Source: JAJPJE01 sp963724985
GTDB lineage: Bacteria > Acidobacteriota > Terriglobia > Terriglobales > Acidobacteriaceae
Direction of reading: 5' to 3'
Length of the DNA: 64,000 nucleotides
Assembly: GCA_963724985.1 (NCBI GenBank)
Contig: CAVRWV010000002.1
Span: 1 to 64,000, forward strand
Shown: positions 9,176-17,345 of the stretch, piece after piece
Layout of the letters: each line of letters starts with the position of its first letter
How positions within the stretch are numbered: the first letter of the stretch is position 1
Translations under genes and position numbers: made by a program
Notes under the pieces: model-generated
Database searches by the model: none
Seen by the model: only the letters and a program-made list of their open reading frames with translations
What the model was told of the DNA's origin: nothing

Positions 9176-9504
9176 GGCCAGATCAACCTCCGAGAGGTCT
9201 AAGTGGCGGATTGGATGAAGCTGGAGAAAGTGTCTGTTGGCCCGCAACATGCGTGCTAAGTAGATTTTTCCCGCTGCTCTGAACAGAGCAGCAATTCGTG
9301 AAGACATGTAACAAACTGCAGCTGATATTTCTTTCAGCTACTCTCCGCTAGTCATGATTCGTATTAAGGTTCGACGCGAGCTCGATTCAAGATGAAGTGA
9401 TTAGCTGGATGAGTTCACACTTTGCACACGGGCAGGGCCTGAGAAACCTCGCCTCGCGAGGAAGTCGGAGTCGAGGTCGGCTGCGCCACGCAAATAGTGG
9501 ATGG
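9176..9504. other. Gap of 329 bases, no gene seen
   Basis: This stretch lies between the transglutaminase stop and the phosphoesterase start, both on the minus strand. It should hold the phosphoesterase promoter, but I see no clear -35/-10 pair, dyad or terminator. Its start region includes an extended frame upstream of the chosen ATG (9175), which lacks a signal peptide. Confidence 0.4.
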
Positions 9505-10470
9505 CTACTGCTGGGCGGGTTGCTGCGGACGATCGCTGGGAGGAGCGGGCTCGACGGTGCCCGTAGCGGAGTTGCTCAGCTGGGAATGCCCGGAATCGTC
9601 GACGACGGGGCAGACCTGAACGTCTACGGAAAGCCGCTGTCCGGCCTGTCCTTTGTATACGCCGCGAACCGGAGCAACGTCGCCATAGTCGCGTCCATAA
9701 GCGACGCGTACGTGACGTATTCCGACCGGCGCACCCAAAGTTGGGTCGACACCGAACCAATCCTCCCCGGGAATCAAGTATTCAGCCCAGGCATGCGAGG
9801 CCTGACCGCCGATTACCTGCTCCAATTTGGACTGCGGCTCGGCTGCGTCGCTGGGCACCATGTATCCGGAAACATAACGCGCGGGAATGCCGCGGGCGCG
9901 CAGAACTCCAAGAGCGACATGAGCGAAATCCTGGCACACCCCCGCCGAGAGCGACAAGGCATCGCGAATCGAGGAGTGCACGTGGGTAGCGCCCTTCACA
10001 TAACTGAATCGCTGATGGATGAGATCTGAAACCGCCTTGGCAAAGCTGTGGATCGAGCCGTCGGACTGGCTCTCCGCTTCCCTGCCCAAAACGAGCAGTT
10101 CAGGAAGCGTGGGGACATAGGCCGTCGGCGTGAGGAAGTCGTAGTAGTCGTCGGCAATGTTGGGAAAATTGGCCTGCAACTCGGCGACTGAAGTATGCGA
10201 CGGTTCTGCCGTACTCTCGTGCGCCAGGACCACGGACTCGGCTTCGATCTTCAAGTGCCGGTGCTCGGAAAGCACATTAAACTGATGGACCCAGTTGCCG
10301 TAAGCGTCGTGATAGGCAGTCACACGGGTCGCGGGAGAGGTCGCGAGCCGAAAGGAGAGACAGCTCTGGCGATCGTCGTGAAGCGGACGCAGTCGGACTT
10401 CGTTGTAGCTCTCCGAGACAGGCCCGTCGTACTGAAATTCAGTGACATGAACGAAGTGATATCGATTCAA
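9505..10470 (-). CDS. Transglutaminase-like domain protein
   Basis: A 321-residue protein with an N-terminal beta-sandwich region (YHFVHVTEFQYDGPVSESYNE) and a transglutaminase-like core. The catalytic Cys is in SAGVCQDFAHVALGVLRARG, the His in HAWAEYLIPG and the Asp in WFGVDPT. It is the last gene of a trio with an alpha-E protein (overlap of 4 bases with its end at 10467) and a circularly permuted ATP-grasp protein. This trio is widely conserved in bacteria and is thought to make or cut peptide or isopeptide bonds. The substrate is unknown. The tail is Pro/Gln-rich. Confidence 0.9.
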   Translation of the reverse strand: MNRYHFVHVTEFQYDGPVSESYNEVRLRPLHDDRQSCLSFRLATSPATRVTAYHDAYGNWVHQFNVLSEHRHLKIEAESVVLAHESTAEPSHTSVAELQANFPNIADDYYDFLTPTAYVPTLPELLVLGREAESQSDGSIHSFAKAVSDLIHQRFSYVKGATHVHSSIRDALSLSAGVCQDFAHVALGVLRARGIPARYVSGYMVPSDAAEPQSKLEQVIGGQASHAWAEYLIPGEDWFGVDPTLGAPVGIRHVRVAYGRDYGDVAPVRGVYKGQAGQRLSVDVQVCPVVDDSGHSQLSNSATGTVEPAPPSDRPQQPAQQ

Positions 10471-11423
10471 GCGACGGCTCCGTAATAGAAGTACTTGCGT
10501 TCGATATCGGTTCCAATCAAGCGGAACATGCGCAGCAGTTCGTGCAAATAGGAATGCAGGCCGCGCTTGAAGATCTCGTCAATGCGATCATAACGCAATC
10601 CCTCGAGCAACTTGCCGGTCATACGCTCGGCCTCGGTCGCATAAGACCCCGAACCGGTGCCGCTGATCGCGCGCAGGCCACCTTGCACTTCGGTGGCGCT
10701 GAAACGAATCGAGCGAGGATGTTGAGGGTGCAGGATCAGCATTTCGGCGACACGCTCGGGCTCGATCGGCGAATGATGCTGGCGGTGATACGCCTCGTAC
10801 GCACCCACGGATTTGAGGACCGCCATCCACTGATGGTTGTCGGCGACATTGGCCATGGAAGTTGTGTCGAGCAGGTTCTGATACTGGACGTCGACGAGTC
10901 GCGCGGTCATCTCGGCCCGTTCTAGCGACCAGCCCACGCGCAGGAACTGCCACCCTTCATCGTGAGGTAGTGTGGCGTCGGTGACCCCGTGGAAGCGGTG
11001 GCTGCCAAATTTGATGGCATCGCAAAAGCGGTGCGGCCCGGCAGCGATCTCCTCTTCCGGAATGAAGCGATTCAACATGAAGTAGAGGCCGTTGATGTCT
11101 TCCCACATCTCGCGGGAGATGCGGTCGCGAATGGTGCGGGCGTTCTCGCGAGCCTTGGCGATACATTGCACGATGGAGTTGGGATTGTCCTGGCGAAAGG
11201 CGAGAAACTCGAAGACCGTCTGCGCGTTCGCTTCTTCGTAGGTGTCGCGGAAGCGCTTCTCTTCGCCAGCCATGATCACCAGGGGCTCCCAGCGCAGGCG
11301 ATAAGTTTGCTGCGATTGCTCGAGCAGCATGTGATAGTTCACGTCGAGAATGCGCGCGGTGTCTTCGGCGCGCTCCATGTAACGAGCGAGCCAGAACAGC
11401 GAATCTGCAATGCGCGATAGCAT
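10467..11423 (-). CDS. Alpha-E domain protein
   Basis: This 318-residue, mostly helical protein starts with the family hallmark MLSRIADSLFWLARYMERAE, followed by DTARILDVNYHMLLEQ. Other conserved features are ENARTIRDRISREMWEDIN and GWQFLRVGWSLERAEMTARL. No catalytic function is established for the family. It always accompanies transglutaminase-like and ATP-grasp genes, as here: 3 bases downstream of the ATP-grasp stop and overlapping the next start. Confidence 0.9.
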   Translation of the reverse strand: MLSRIADSLFWLARYMERAEDTARILDVNYHMLLEQSQQTYRLRWEPLVIMAGEEKRFRDTYEEANAQTVFEFLAFRQDNPNSIVQCIAKARENARTIRDRISREMWEDINGLYFMLNRFIPEEEIAAGPHRFCDAIKFGSHRFHGVTDATLPHDEGWQFLRVGWSLERAEMTARLVDVQYQNLLDTTSMANVADNHQWMAVLKSVGAYEAYHRQHHSPIEPERVAEMLILHPQHPRSIRFSATEVQGGLRAISGTGSGSYATEAERMTGKLLEGLRYDRIDEIFKRGLHSYLHELLRMFRLIGTDIERKYFYYGAVA

Positions 11424-11426
11424 CTC

Positions 11427-12911
11427 TCAGTTCTCTCCGCGAAGAACCCAGGTATCTTTGCTGCCGCCACCCTGCGAGGAATTCACTACCAGCGAACCTG
11501 GTTTCAGTGCGACGCGAGTGAGGCCGCCAGGGACGATCGTTACTTTCTCTCCGTCGTACAAGCAGTAAGGACGAAGATCGACATGGCGCGCGCCCATCCG
11601 CTGCGTGGCTGGATCGTACGAAGGAACGCGTGAGAGTCCGATCACCGGCTGAGCGATGTAATTTCTCGGATCAGCCTTGATGCGGTCGCGAAAAGTCTGG
11701 ATGGTCGCTCGATCGGAAGCTGGTCCGATCAACATGCCGTAGCCACCGGATTCACCGACGGCCTTCACGACCAACTCCGGTAAATGATCGAGGACATAGC
11801 TGAGATCATCGGGCCGCGAACAAAGATGGGTGTCCACGCTCTTCAGGATCGGATCTTCGCCGAGATAGTACTTGATGAACTTGGGAACGTAGGCATAGAC
11901 GGCTTTATCGTCGGCGACTCCGTTTCCGACAGCATTCGCCAAGGCCACGTTGCCGGCACGATAGGCCCCCATCAATCCGGGTACGCCAAGCATCGAGTCT
12001 TCGCGAAATACCAAGGGGTCGAGAAATTCGTCGTCCACGCGGCGATAGATCACGTCCACGCGCTTGAGCCCACGGATCGTCTTCATATAGACGATGCAGC
12101 CATCGACGACGAGATCGCGGCCTTCCACCAACTCGACGCCCATTTGTTGGGCGAGGAAGCTGTGCTCGAAATAAGCGCTGTTATAAATGCCGGGCGTGAG
12201 CAGAACCGTCTGTGTATCGGTGGTGCCGCGAGGAGAGAGGCTGCGCAAAATCCGGGAGAGTTCCGCCGGATAGTGATTAATCGGCAGAACCTCGTACGCC
12301 TGAAACGCGTCGGGAAAAGTGCGGGTCATCACGATGCGGTTCTCGAGCACATACGAGATCCCGCTCGGCGTGCGCACGTTATCTTCAAGAATGAGAAACT
12401 CGCCCGTCTTCGAGTCGCGAATCAGATCGATTCCGCAGATATGCGTGTAGATGCCGTGCGGAACGTCGACGCCAATCATCTCGCGATGAAATTGGCGGCA
12501 GGAATAGATGAGGGAGCGCGGAATCTCGCGATCATGCAAGATGCGCTGTGGGCCGTAGATATCCTGTAAAAAGAGGTTGAGCGCAATCACACGTTGGGAA
12601 AGCCCGCGCTCGATGCGGCGCCACTCCGAGTTGGGGAGAATGCGCGGAATCAGGTCGAACGGAAAAAGGCGCTCCGTGCCACGTCCATCGCTGTACACCG
12701 TGAAGGTGATGCCCTGGAGCAGGAAGGACAAGTCCGCAAGATGGCGGCGCTCTTCGAATTGCGTGGGTGCGACGGCCGCCAGCTTCTGGAAGATTTTCTG
12801 GTAATGAGCGCGCGGGTACCCACGCCGGGAGAACATCTCATCGTAGAAACTTCCCGGATCGTATCCATCAAACAAAAGAGGACTCAGGGCCTCCGACGGC
12901 ACGCTTGCCAT
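11427..12911 (-). CDS. Circularly permuted ATP-grasp type 2 protein
   Basis: A 494-residue protein from ATG 12911 (MASVPSEALSPLLFDGYDPG). Upstream in-frame starts to 13079 exist but would overlap the divergent cytochrome gene. Family motifs include FPFDLIPRILP, LNLFLQDIYGPQRIL, FLILEDNVRTPSGISYVLENR, LVVKAVGESGGYGMLIGP and the C-terminal SSQGGGSKDTWVL. The ATP-grasp fold forms peptide-like bonds from a carboxylate and an amine through an acyl-phosphate. As first gene of the trio it may make the bond that the transglutaminase-like partner processes. Confidence 0.9.
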   Translation of the reverse strand: MASVPSEALSPLLFDGYDPGSFYDEMFSRRGYPRAHYQKIFQKLAAVAPTQFEERRHLADLSFLLQGITFTVYSDGRGTERLFPFDLIPRILPNSEWRRIERGLSQRVIALNLFLQDIYGPQRILHDREIPRSLIYSCRQFHREMIGVDVPHGIYTHICGIDLIRDSKTGEFLILEDNVRTPSGISYVLENRIVMTRTFPDAFQAYEVLPINHYPAELSRILRSLSPRGTTDTQTVLLTPGIYNSAYFEHSFLAQQMGVELVEGRDLVVDGCIVYMKTIRGLKRVDVIYRRVDDEFLDPLVFREDSMLGVPGLMGAYRAGNVALANAVGNGVADDKAVYAYVPKFIKYYLGEDPILKSVDTHLCSRPDDLSYVLDHLPELVVKAVGESGGYGMLIGPASDRATIQTFRDRIKADPRNYIAQPVIGLSRVPSYDPATQRMGARHVDLRPYCLYDGEKVTIVPGGLTRVALKPGSLVVNSSQGGGSKDTWVLRGEN

Positions 12912-12960
12912 CGGGAGACTATAGCAGTGGGATGTATGGCCAGGCTCAGTGTAAGAATTA

Positions 12961-13722
12961 ATGACTTGGATAAGGAATTTGTATAGGGTAGCGATGAGAC
13001 CAGTGTGGCCTGAATCCAGAATCATGGTGCGCGAAACAAAGCCGTGTGCTGTTGCAGGATGCGCCATTGATGGCCTCAATAGTCACCTGACTTCCGGCCC
13101 GCTTGCTTCGCTCTTCAGCTTCGCAACCATCATCATCATCGTTCTTCTAGCGCTGCTGTCCACCGCTTCTGCCCAGGATCTAGCCTGCACGAGCTGCCAC
13201 GGTCCCGACGCAAAACGAATTGCGACGCCCGATTGCGGGAGCTGCCACGTGGGTACGGCTTTGCATGCGAAGGGTGAGATTCGGTACTCAAACATCCTGG
13301 ATGAAAGCGGCAACGTACGTCAAGCAGCCGACCAGACCTTCGCTCTCAACAAAGGCGAGACGTACGAGACCTCCAAGGGACATGGCGGTTTGAAGTGTGC
13401 GGCGTGCCATGGCGATCCTCACACCCAGCACGAACGCGTTGCCTGGGATTGCAATCAGTGCCATAAGGTGCAGACACCAAAACCAGAAGGTCCTCACGGA
13501 ATGCACCTGGCCGGAGACAACTGGATTCGATCGCATGGATTGCGCGTCGATGAAATTGGCGCTGCCACGTGCGTTGCATGTCACGGCGCAGATGGACATG
13601 GAACCGTGCTCTCGCAAGTTTTTGCCGATCGCAGCTTCAGCACGAAACTCGGCAAGAAGAAGTTTGCGAAAGGTACGGCGGTGGGATGCTATTCCTGCCA
13701 CGCGGAAAACAAATTGCCCTGA
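12961..13722 (+). CDS. Six-haem c-type cytochrome
   Basis: Six CXXCH motifs (CTSCH, CGSCH, CAACH, CNQCH, CVACH, CYSCH) follow a signal/anchor sequence LASLFSFATIIIIVLLALL ending in STASAQ. The mature part is about 180 residues, so haem density is high, as in periplasmic electron carriers. In-frame ATGs at 12961, 12994 and 13024 are all possible starts; the short gap to the divergent ATP-grasp gene favours 12994 or 13024. It is followed by an NHL-propeller gene in the same direction, a pairing repeated twice more in the window. Its stop codon sits in the loop of a terminator. Confidence 0.85.
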   Translation: MTWIRNLYRVAMRPVWPESRIMVRETKPCAVAGCAIDGLNSHLTSGPLASLFSFATIIIIVLLALLSTASAQDLACTSCHGPDAKRIATPDCGSCHVGTALHAKGEIRYSNILDESGNVRQAADQTFALNKGETYETSKGHGGLKCAACHGDPHTQHERVAWDCNQCHKVQTPKPEGPHGMHLAGDNWIRSHGLRVDEIGAATCVACHGADGHGTVLSQVFADRSFSTKLGKKKFAKGTAVGCYSCHAENKLP

Positions 13723-13732
13723 GCTGGGCAAT
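13713..13732 (+). terminator. Terminator overlapping the six-haem cytochrome stop
   Basis: ATTGCCC, loop TGAGCT and GGGCAAT form a 7-base stem. The TGA of the cytochrome gene is in the loop. The sequence after it (TCACTCTT) is only moderately T-rich, so some readthrough to the NHL gene is possible. Confidence 0.5.
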
Positions 13733-13941
13733 TCACTCTTCCCCAGGTGGCTCACGGCGCTTTCTCCAGCCCGGAATGAAACTCGGCGTACACGAAAGTA
13801 ACCACCAGTGGCTCGATCTGGTTGAAGCCTGCCGCTGACAAGCTCAACATGGCCTTTGCAGAAGCATCGGCCAACCCTCCCCCGTTTTACCTATACCCTT
13901 CCCCAGATTTCTTTTGCGGAATGCACTGTCGACTGATTCGT

Positions 13942-15150
13942 ATGAAACTGAAGACCATCCCGATGGCGCTACTTCTGTGTGTACTCCCCGCGCTGAGTAC
14001 GGGGCAAGGGTTGCCAAAGTTGACGTACCCGATGCCCACGTATGTGCGAAAATTTCAGTCGGACCGCGATGTTAATCGGCCCACGCGGCTGGATACCTTT
14101 GCTTTCAAGGTCTCAGGTTATCCGTCTACAGAAGATGCGATCGTCGATGCAGACGATGCGCTTGAAGTCGAGCCGCTGAAGTATCCGCAGAAGATATTTC
14201 TCGACACGCCTCATGTCGTGCGCTCCGCTCGGTCGGCGGCGCCCCGCCTGGCACTCAGCGCATTTCCCGACGCTATTTCGGAGCACTTGCGATCGCACAC
14301 ATTGTTTATGGCGCGCCCAAGCAATGTGATTACTGATTCCGAAACGCGCGTTTTGGTAGCAGATCCAACGGCACATGCTGTTCATATCTTTGACGTGGCA
14401 GCGAACCGGTATTTTCGGATACAGGGCGGAGAGAACCGCCGCCTTCAGGCACCATGGGGCATAGCAGTCGACAGCGCTCACAACATCTACGTGACCGACG
14501 TTGAGCTCGGGATGATCCTGGTATACGACCGCAATGGGCGATTTCAACGCTACATTGGGAAACGCGACGATGGAGAGGGCGGATACTTCGACCGGCCCAG
14601 TGGCATTGCAATCGATGCGAAGAGCGGCCGTATTTTTCTGCTCGACACAACGCGGCATACGTTAATTGTTCTCGACCGCGACGGTAACGTTCTCCGCCGA
14701 CTCGGCCGGCCCGACCTGGATGTGCTCGAGTTGCGCACGCGCGATGGCGGCGAAACCGGGAAAGGCACGCTCCAGTTCCCCACCGATATTGTGATTCGCG
14801 GAGGCGAGGCCTTCGTGCTTGGAGGATCCAAGATAACGATCCTCGATCTCGACGGCCGTGTGCAAAAGGAAATCTCTGTGATGGGCAGTAGCTACGCTGG
14901 GTCAGGTGGCTTAGCCGTCGACAGCGCCGGCAATCTCTTTGTGAGTGATCCCGCTGCTGAATCGATTCATGCTTTCGATCGGAACGGTGTCCTCTTATAT
15001 TCGTTCGGCCAGCCGGGTTCAAAGCACGGCGAGTTTTATCTTCCTCGTGGACTCTGGATCGACGAACATAATCAGCTCTATGTCGCAGACTCGAAAAATG
15101 GGCGTGTGCAGGTATTTCAGTTGCATTCCCAAACATCACCAACGCACTGA
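13942..15150 (+). CDS. Secreted NHL-repeat beta-propeller protein
   Basis: Start ATG 13942 gives a signal peptide, MKLKTIPMALLLCVLPALSTG. The mature protein opens with PMPTYVRKFQSDRDVNRPTR and then has about six NHL blades, for example APWGIAVDSAHNIYVTDVE, RPSGIAIDAKSGRIFLLDT, LAVDSAGNLFVSDPAAESI and LPRGLWIDEHNQLYVADSK. NHL propellers bind proteins or ligands and are not usually catalytic. Three more NHL proteins with similar short N-terminal segments lie next to cytochrome or regulator genes (25959, 31229, 40257). Confidence 0.85.
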   Translation: MKLKTIPMALLLCVLPALSTGQGLPKLTYPMPTYVRKFQSDRDVNRPTRLDTFAFKVSGYPSTEDAIVDADDALEVEPLKYPQKIFLDTPHVVRSARSAAPRLALSAFPDAISEHLRSHTLFMARPSNVITDSETRVLVADPTAHAVHIFDVAANRYFRIQGGENRRLQAPWGIAVDSAHNIYVTDVELGMILVYDRNGRFQRYIGKRDDGEGGYFDRPSGIAIDAKSGRIFLLDTTRHTLIVLDRDGNVLRRLGRPDLDVLELRTRDGGETGKGTLQFPTDIVIRGGEAFVLGGSKITILDLDGRVQKEISVMGSSYAGSGGLAVDSAGNLFVSDPAAESIHAFDRNGVLLYSFGQPGSKHGEFYLPRGLWIDEHNQLYVADSKNGRVQVFQLHSQTSPTH

Positions 15151-15338
15151 CGAACTTTTTATGGCCGCCTGATTCTTTCAACCGCAAATAAATATTTCGC
15201 GCGGCCCGGTTACTGAAGTTTTCCTCCTCACCTGAAGGGCAAGCACCGACAGCCGATGTTAGGCACATGTCGACGCTCTGTGTCTGCTCTCAATCGCGCC
15301 CGAACAACAGCCTCTTATTCAGCCGCATCCACGTCGGC

Positions 15339-16256
15339 ATGGATTTCTGTGCGCTGTTGCTGGTTTTAAGTTGCTTGATACCTGGCACCGCTCGGGCAGC
15401 AGATCCGGCAACCCCTGACATTCGGGCCAATGTTAATGAAGTGCAGTTGGAGATGGTGGCAACGGACGCTGCGGGTCAACCAGTGTCCAATCTAGCGCCG
15501 GCAGACCTCCGGGTAGTAGAGGACGGCTCACCCATCAATCAGTTTGGCCTGAGTAGCGCGCATGATCTGCCGCTCTCTGCCACCGTTATCTACGACACCA
15601 GCGAATCGAACCAGAAGTCCTGGCGGCAGATGCAGAGGCCAGTCACCCGATTCGCGCAATCCGTAATCCGCAGCCAAGACCAGTTGTGGATCGCAGCCTT
15701 CGACAGCAAACTGCAGTTCAGAAGCCAGGTTCGGGGTTCAGATCAACTGACTCGTGCGCTGAACGCAAAGCGCAGCACCTTCAATGCAACGGCATTCAAT
15801 GACGCTCTGCTACAGGCGCTCCATGATCAGCCTGCAAGTGATGCCAAGCCGCGGCGCGCTGCCATGATCGTGTTTTCCGATGGGGAAGACAACTACAGTC
15901 TCCACTCAGCGCGAGATGTGATCGCTGCGGCGCAGCAGGCAAAAGTTGCGGTGTATACCATCCATCGCAGGAACAACCGCGGATGGGGGAACGGCGACAG
16001 CGTGCTGAACGCCATTGCGCTGAGAACGGGCGGGCGAGACTTCACGGTGGCAAATACCCGCGACGTCGAAAGGGTGCTGGCGACTATCGAGAACGAACTT
16101 CGATCCGGTTACGTTCTCTACTACCCGGTGCGTCCGAGCCGCACCGGCAACGAGTTCCGCAGCGTCAGTGTACGAACCAATCGCGGGAAGAACGTCCGCA
16201 TACAGGTCCAAAACGCATACTACATTCCGGTAGATTCGCGCGCCGCGGTCCAATAA
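15339..16256 (+). CDS. Secreted VWFA-domain protein, acidobacterial type
   Basis: From ATG 15339 the protein has a signal peptide (MDFCALLLVLSCLIPGTARA); an ATG at 15267 is an alternative. An N-terminal segment with ANVNEVQLEMVATDAAGQPV and LAPADLRVVEDG matches the start of VWFA-related proteins abundant in Acidobacteriota. The VWA domain follows, with a degenerate MIDAS (ATVIYDTSESN in place of DxSxS) and a later MIVFSDGEDNYS. The C-terminus has a beta-rich region ending RIQVQNAYYIP. Such proteins are secreted and of unknown partner. Nothing links it directly to the cytochromes. Confidence 0.8.
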   Translation: MDFCALLLVLSCLIPGTARAADPATPDIRANVNEVQLEMVATDAAGQPVSNLAPADLRVVEDGSPINQFGLSSAHDLPLSATVIYDTSESNQKSWRQMQRPVTRFAQSVIRSQDQLWIAAFDSKLQFRSQVRGSDQLTRALNAKRSTFNATAFNDALLQALHDQPASDAKPRRAAMIVFSDGEDNYSLHSARDVIAAAQQAKVAVYTIHRRNNRGWGNGDSVLNAIALRTGGRDFTVANTRDVERVLATIENELRSGYVLYYPVRPSRTGNEFRSVSVRTNRGKNVRIQVQNAYYIPVDSRAAVQ

Positions 16257-16312
16257 CAATGACGGGAATCGCGGCAGGCGAATTCGGCCCCGTATTCTCT
16301 GAACCTCTCCCC

Positions 16313-16328
16313 TGTGATTTAGCTCACA
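16313..16328 (+). promoter_or_regulatory. CRP/FNR-family consensus dyad before a TPR gene
   Basis: TGTGATTTAGCTCACA is a perfect match to TGTGA-N6-TCACA. It lies 70 bases upstream of the chosen ATG (16399). A CATAGG hexamer at 16353 could serve as a weak -10. Confidence 0.55.
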
Positions 16329-16398
16329 GAGGGCTGTGCTGACTCCTGCGACCATAGGACAACTGATTTTCGCTGGTTGCATGGACAGGAGTCGCATG

Positions 16399-17073
16399 AT
16401 GTCGAACGAAACGAGCAGTACCGCCAGAGGCCTGAGCACGGCCTCCTATGTAATTGCAGTTATCTGCCTGGGCCTTGGAATTTCCATTGGATATCTGATT
16501 CGCGGAGGCTCGACTCAACAACCTGTGAGCGCACCAGTCGCTGAAAGCCCCGCACCTGCTGCCGTAAACGCAACGCAGCAGCAACCGACGCCCGAACAAA
16601 TGAAGCAGATGGCCGACAAACAGGCGGAACCGCTGTTGGCGAGTCTGAAACAAAATCCCAACGATCCTGAAGCCCTCTACAAGGTTGGCAACATTTATTA
16701 CGACACGCGCCAGTTCCCCGAAGCCGTGAAGTATTACGAGGAGTCGTTGAAATTAAAGCCGGACGCTACCGACGTGCGCACCGATATGGCGACGGCTTAT
16801 TACTTCATGGGCGATCCAGACCACGCGATCACTGAGTTCGACGAAGTGCTGAAGCAGAATCCCAAACATGCGAATGCGCTCTTCAACGAAGGGATGGTGA
16901 AGTGGGAGGGTAAAGGCGACATCACTGGCGCAATCGTGGCGTGGAAGAAGTTGCTGGCCAGTAATCCCAATTACCCGAAGCGCGAGCAGGTGCAGAATCT
17001 GATCGCCAAGGCGGAAGCGCACACGAAGATGGCCCCGGGCACGAAAACTAACAAGCCCGCGCAAGTTCAGTAG
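16399..17073 (+). CDS. Membrane-anchored TPR protein, paralogue 1
   Basis: A 224-residue protein. Start ATG 16399 is chosen because AGGAG ends 7 bases before it and its N-terminus then aligns with three paralogues. One transmembrane helix (ASYVIAVICLGLGISIGYLI) precedes an Ala/Pro-rich linker. The helix EQMKQMADKQAEPLLASLKQ is followed by three TPRs (NPNDPEALYKVGNIYYDTRQ, ATDVRTDMATAYYFMG, NPKHANALFNEGMVKWEG). It ends with AHTKMAPGTKTNKP. TPRs bind partner proteins; here the domain faces the periplasm if the helix is an N-in anchor. The layout resembles the TPR part of NrfG/CcmH-type factors of cytochrome assembly, but that is inference. Confidence 0.85.
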   Translation: MSNETSSTARGLSTASYVIAVICLGLGISIGYLIRGGSTQQPVSAPVAESPAPAAVNATQQQPTPEQMKQMADKQAEPLLASLKQNPNDPEALYKVGNIYYDTRQFPEAVKYYEESLKLKPDATDVRTDMATAYYFMGDPDHAITEFDEVLKQNPKHANALFNEGMVKWEGKGDITGAIVAWKKLLASNPNYPKREQVQNLIAKAEAHTKMAPGTKTNKPAQVQ

Positions 17074-17086
17074 ATGGCGGTGAGCG

Positions 17087-17338
17087 CTACTTCTTCGGCT
17101 TCCCTACGCGTTGAGCGGTAACAAACATCATCGCAATCGTGTCCATATCTTTGGGCTGCACTTTGCCGAGTGGAATGCGCATGCGTGTAAGATCTTCCAG
17201 CTTCAGTAACAAGTCGACGAGAGCCATCGAGTCGATCAAGCCAGAGGAGACCAGGCGAGTGTTCTCGTCGATAGTGATGTTGGGTTTGCGAATCACTCGC
17301 GTGACGTGCTCGATCATCTGCTGAACTTCTTCGGCCAT
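17087..17338 (-). CDS. Acyl carrier protein
   Basis: An 83-residue carrier protein of four-helix type. The phosphopantetheine site is the Ser37 in SSGLIDSMALVDLLLKLED, with the Asp-Ser pair expected for ACPs. It begins 7 bases after the stop of the fatty acyl-AMP ligase on the same strand, so the two are surely one operon. Its role would be to accept an acyl group activated by that ligase. Compared with AcpP it is more diverged, as is usual for dedicated carriers. Confidence 0.85.
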   Translation of the reverse strand: MAEEVQQMIEHVTRVIRKPNITIDENTRLVSSGLIDSMALVDLLLKLEDLTRMRIPLGKVQPKDMDTIAMMFVTAQRVGKPKK

Positions 17339-17345
17339 GCGGCTC

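Noticed and set aside
12945..13000. Possible -35/-10 pair before the six-haem cytochrome
   Set aside because: The TTGGAT and TATAGG hexamers are only 10 bases apart, so they cannot form a normal promoter.
15380..15400. GG-N10-GC sigma54-like match
   Set aside because: It lies inside the VWFA coding sequence and its -12 element is poor.
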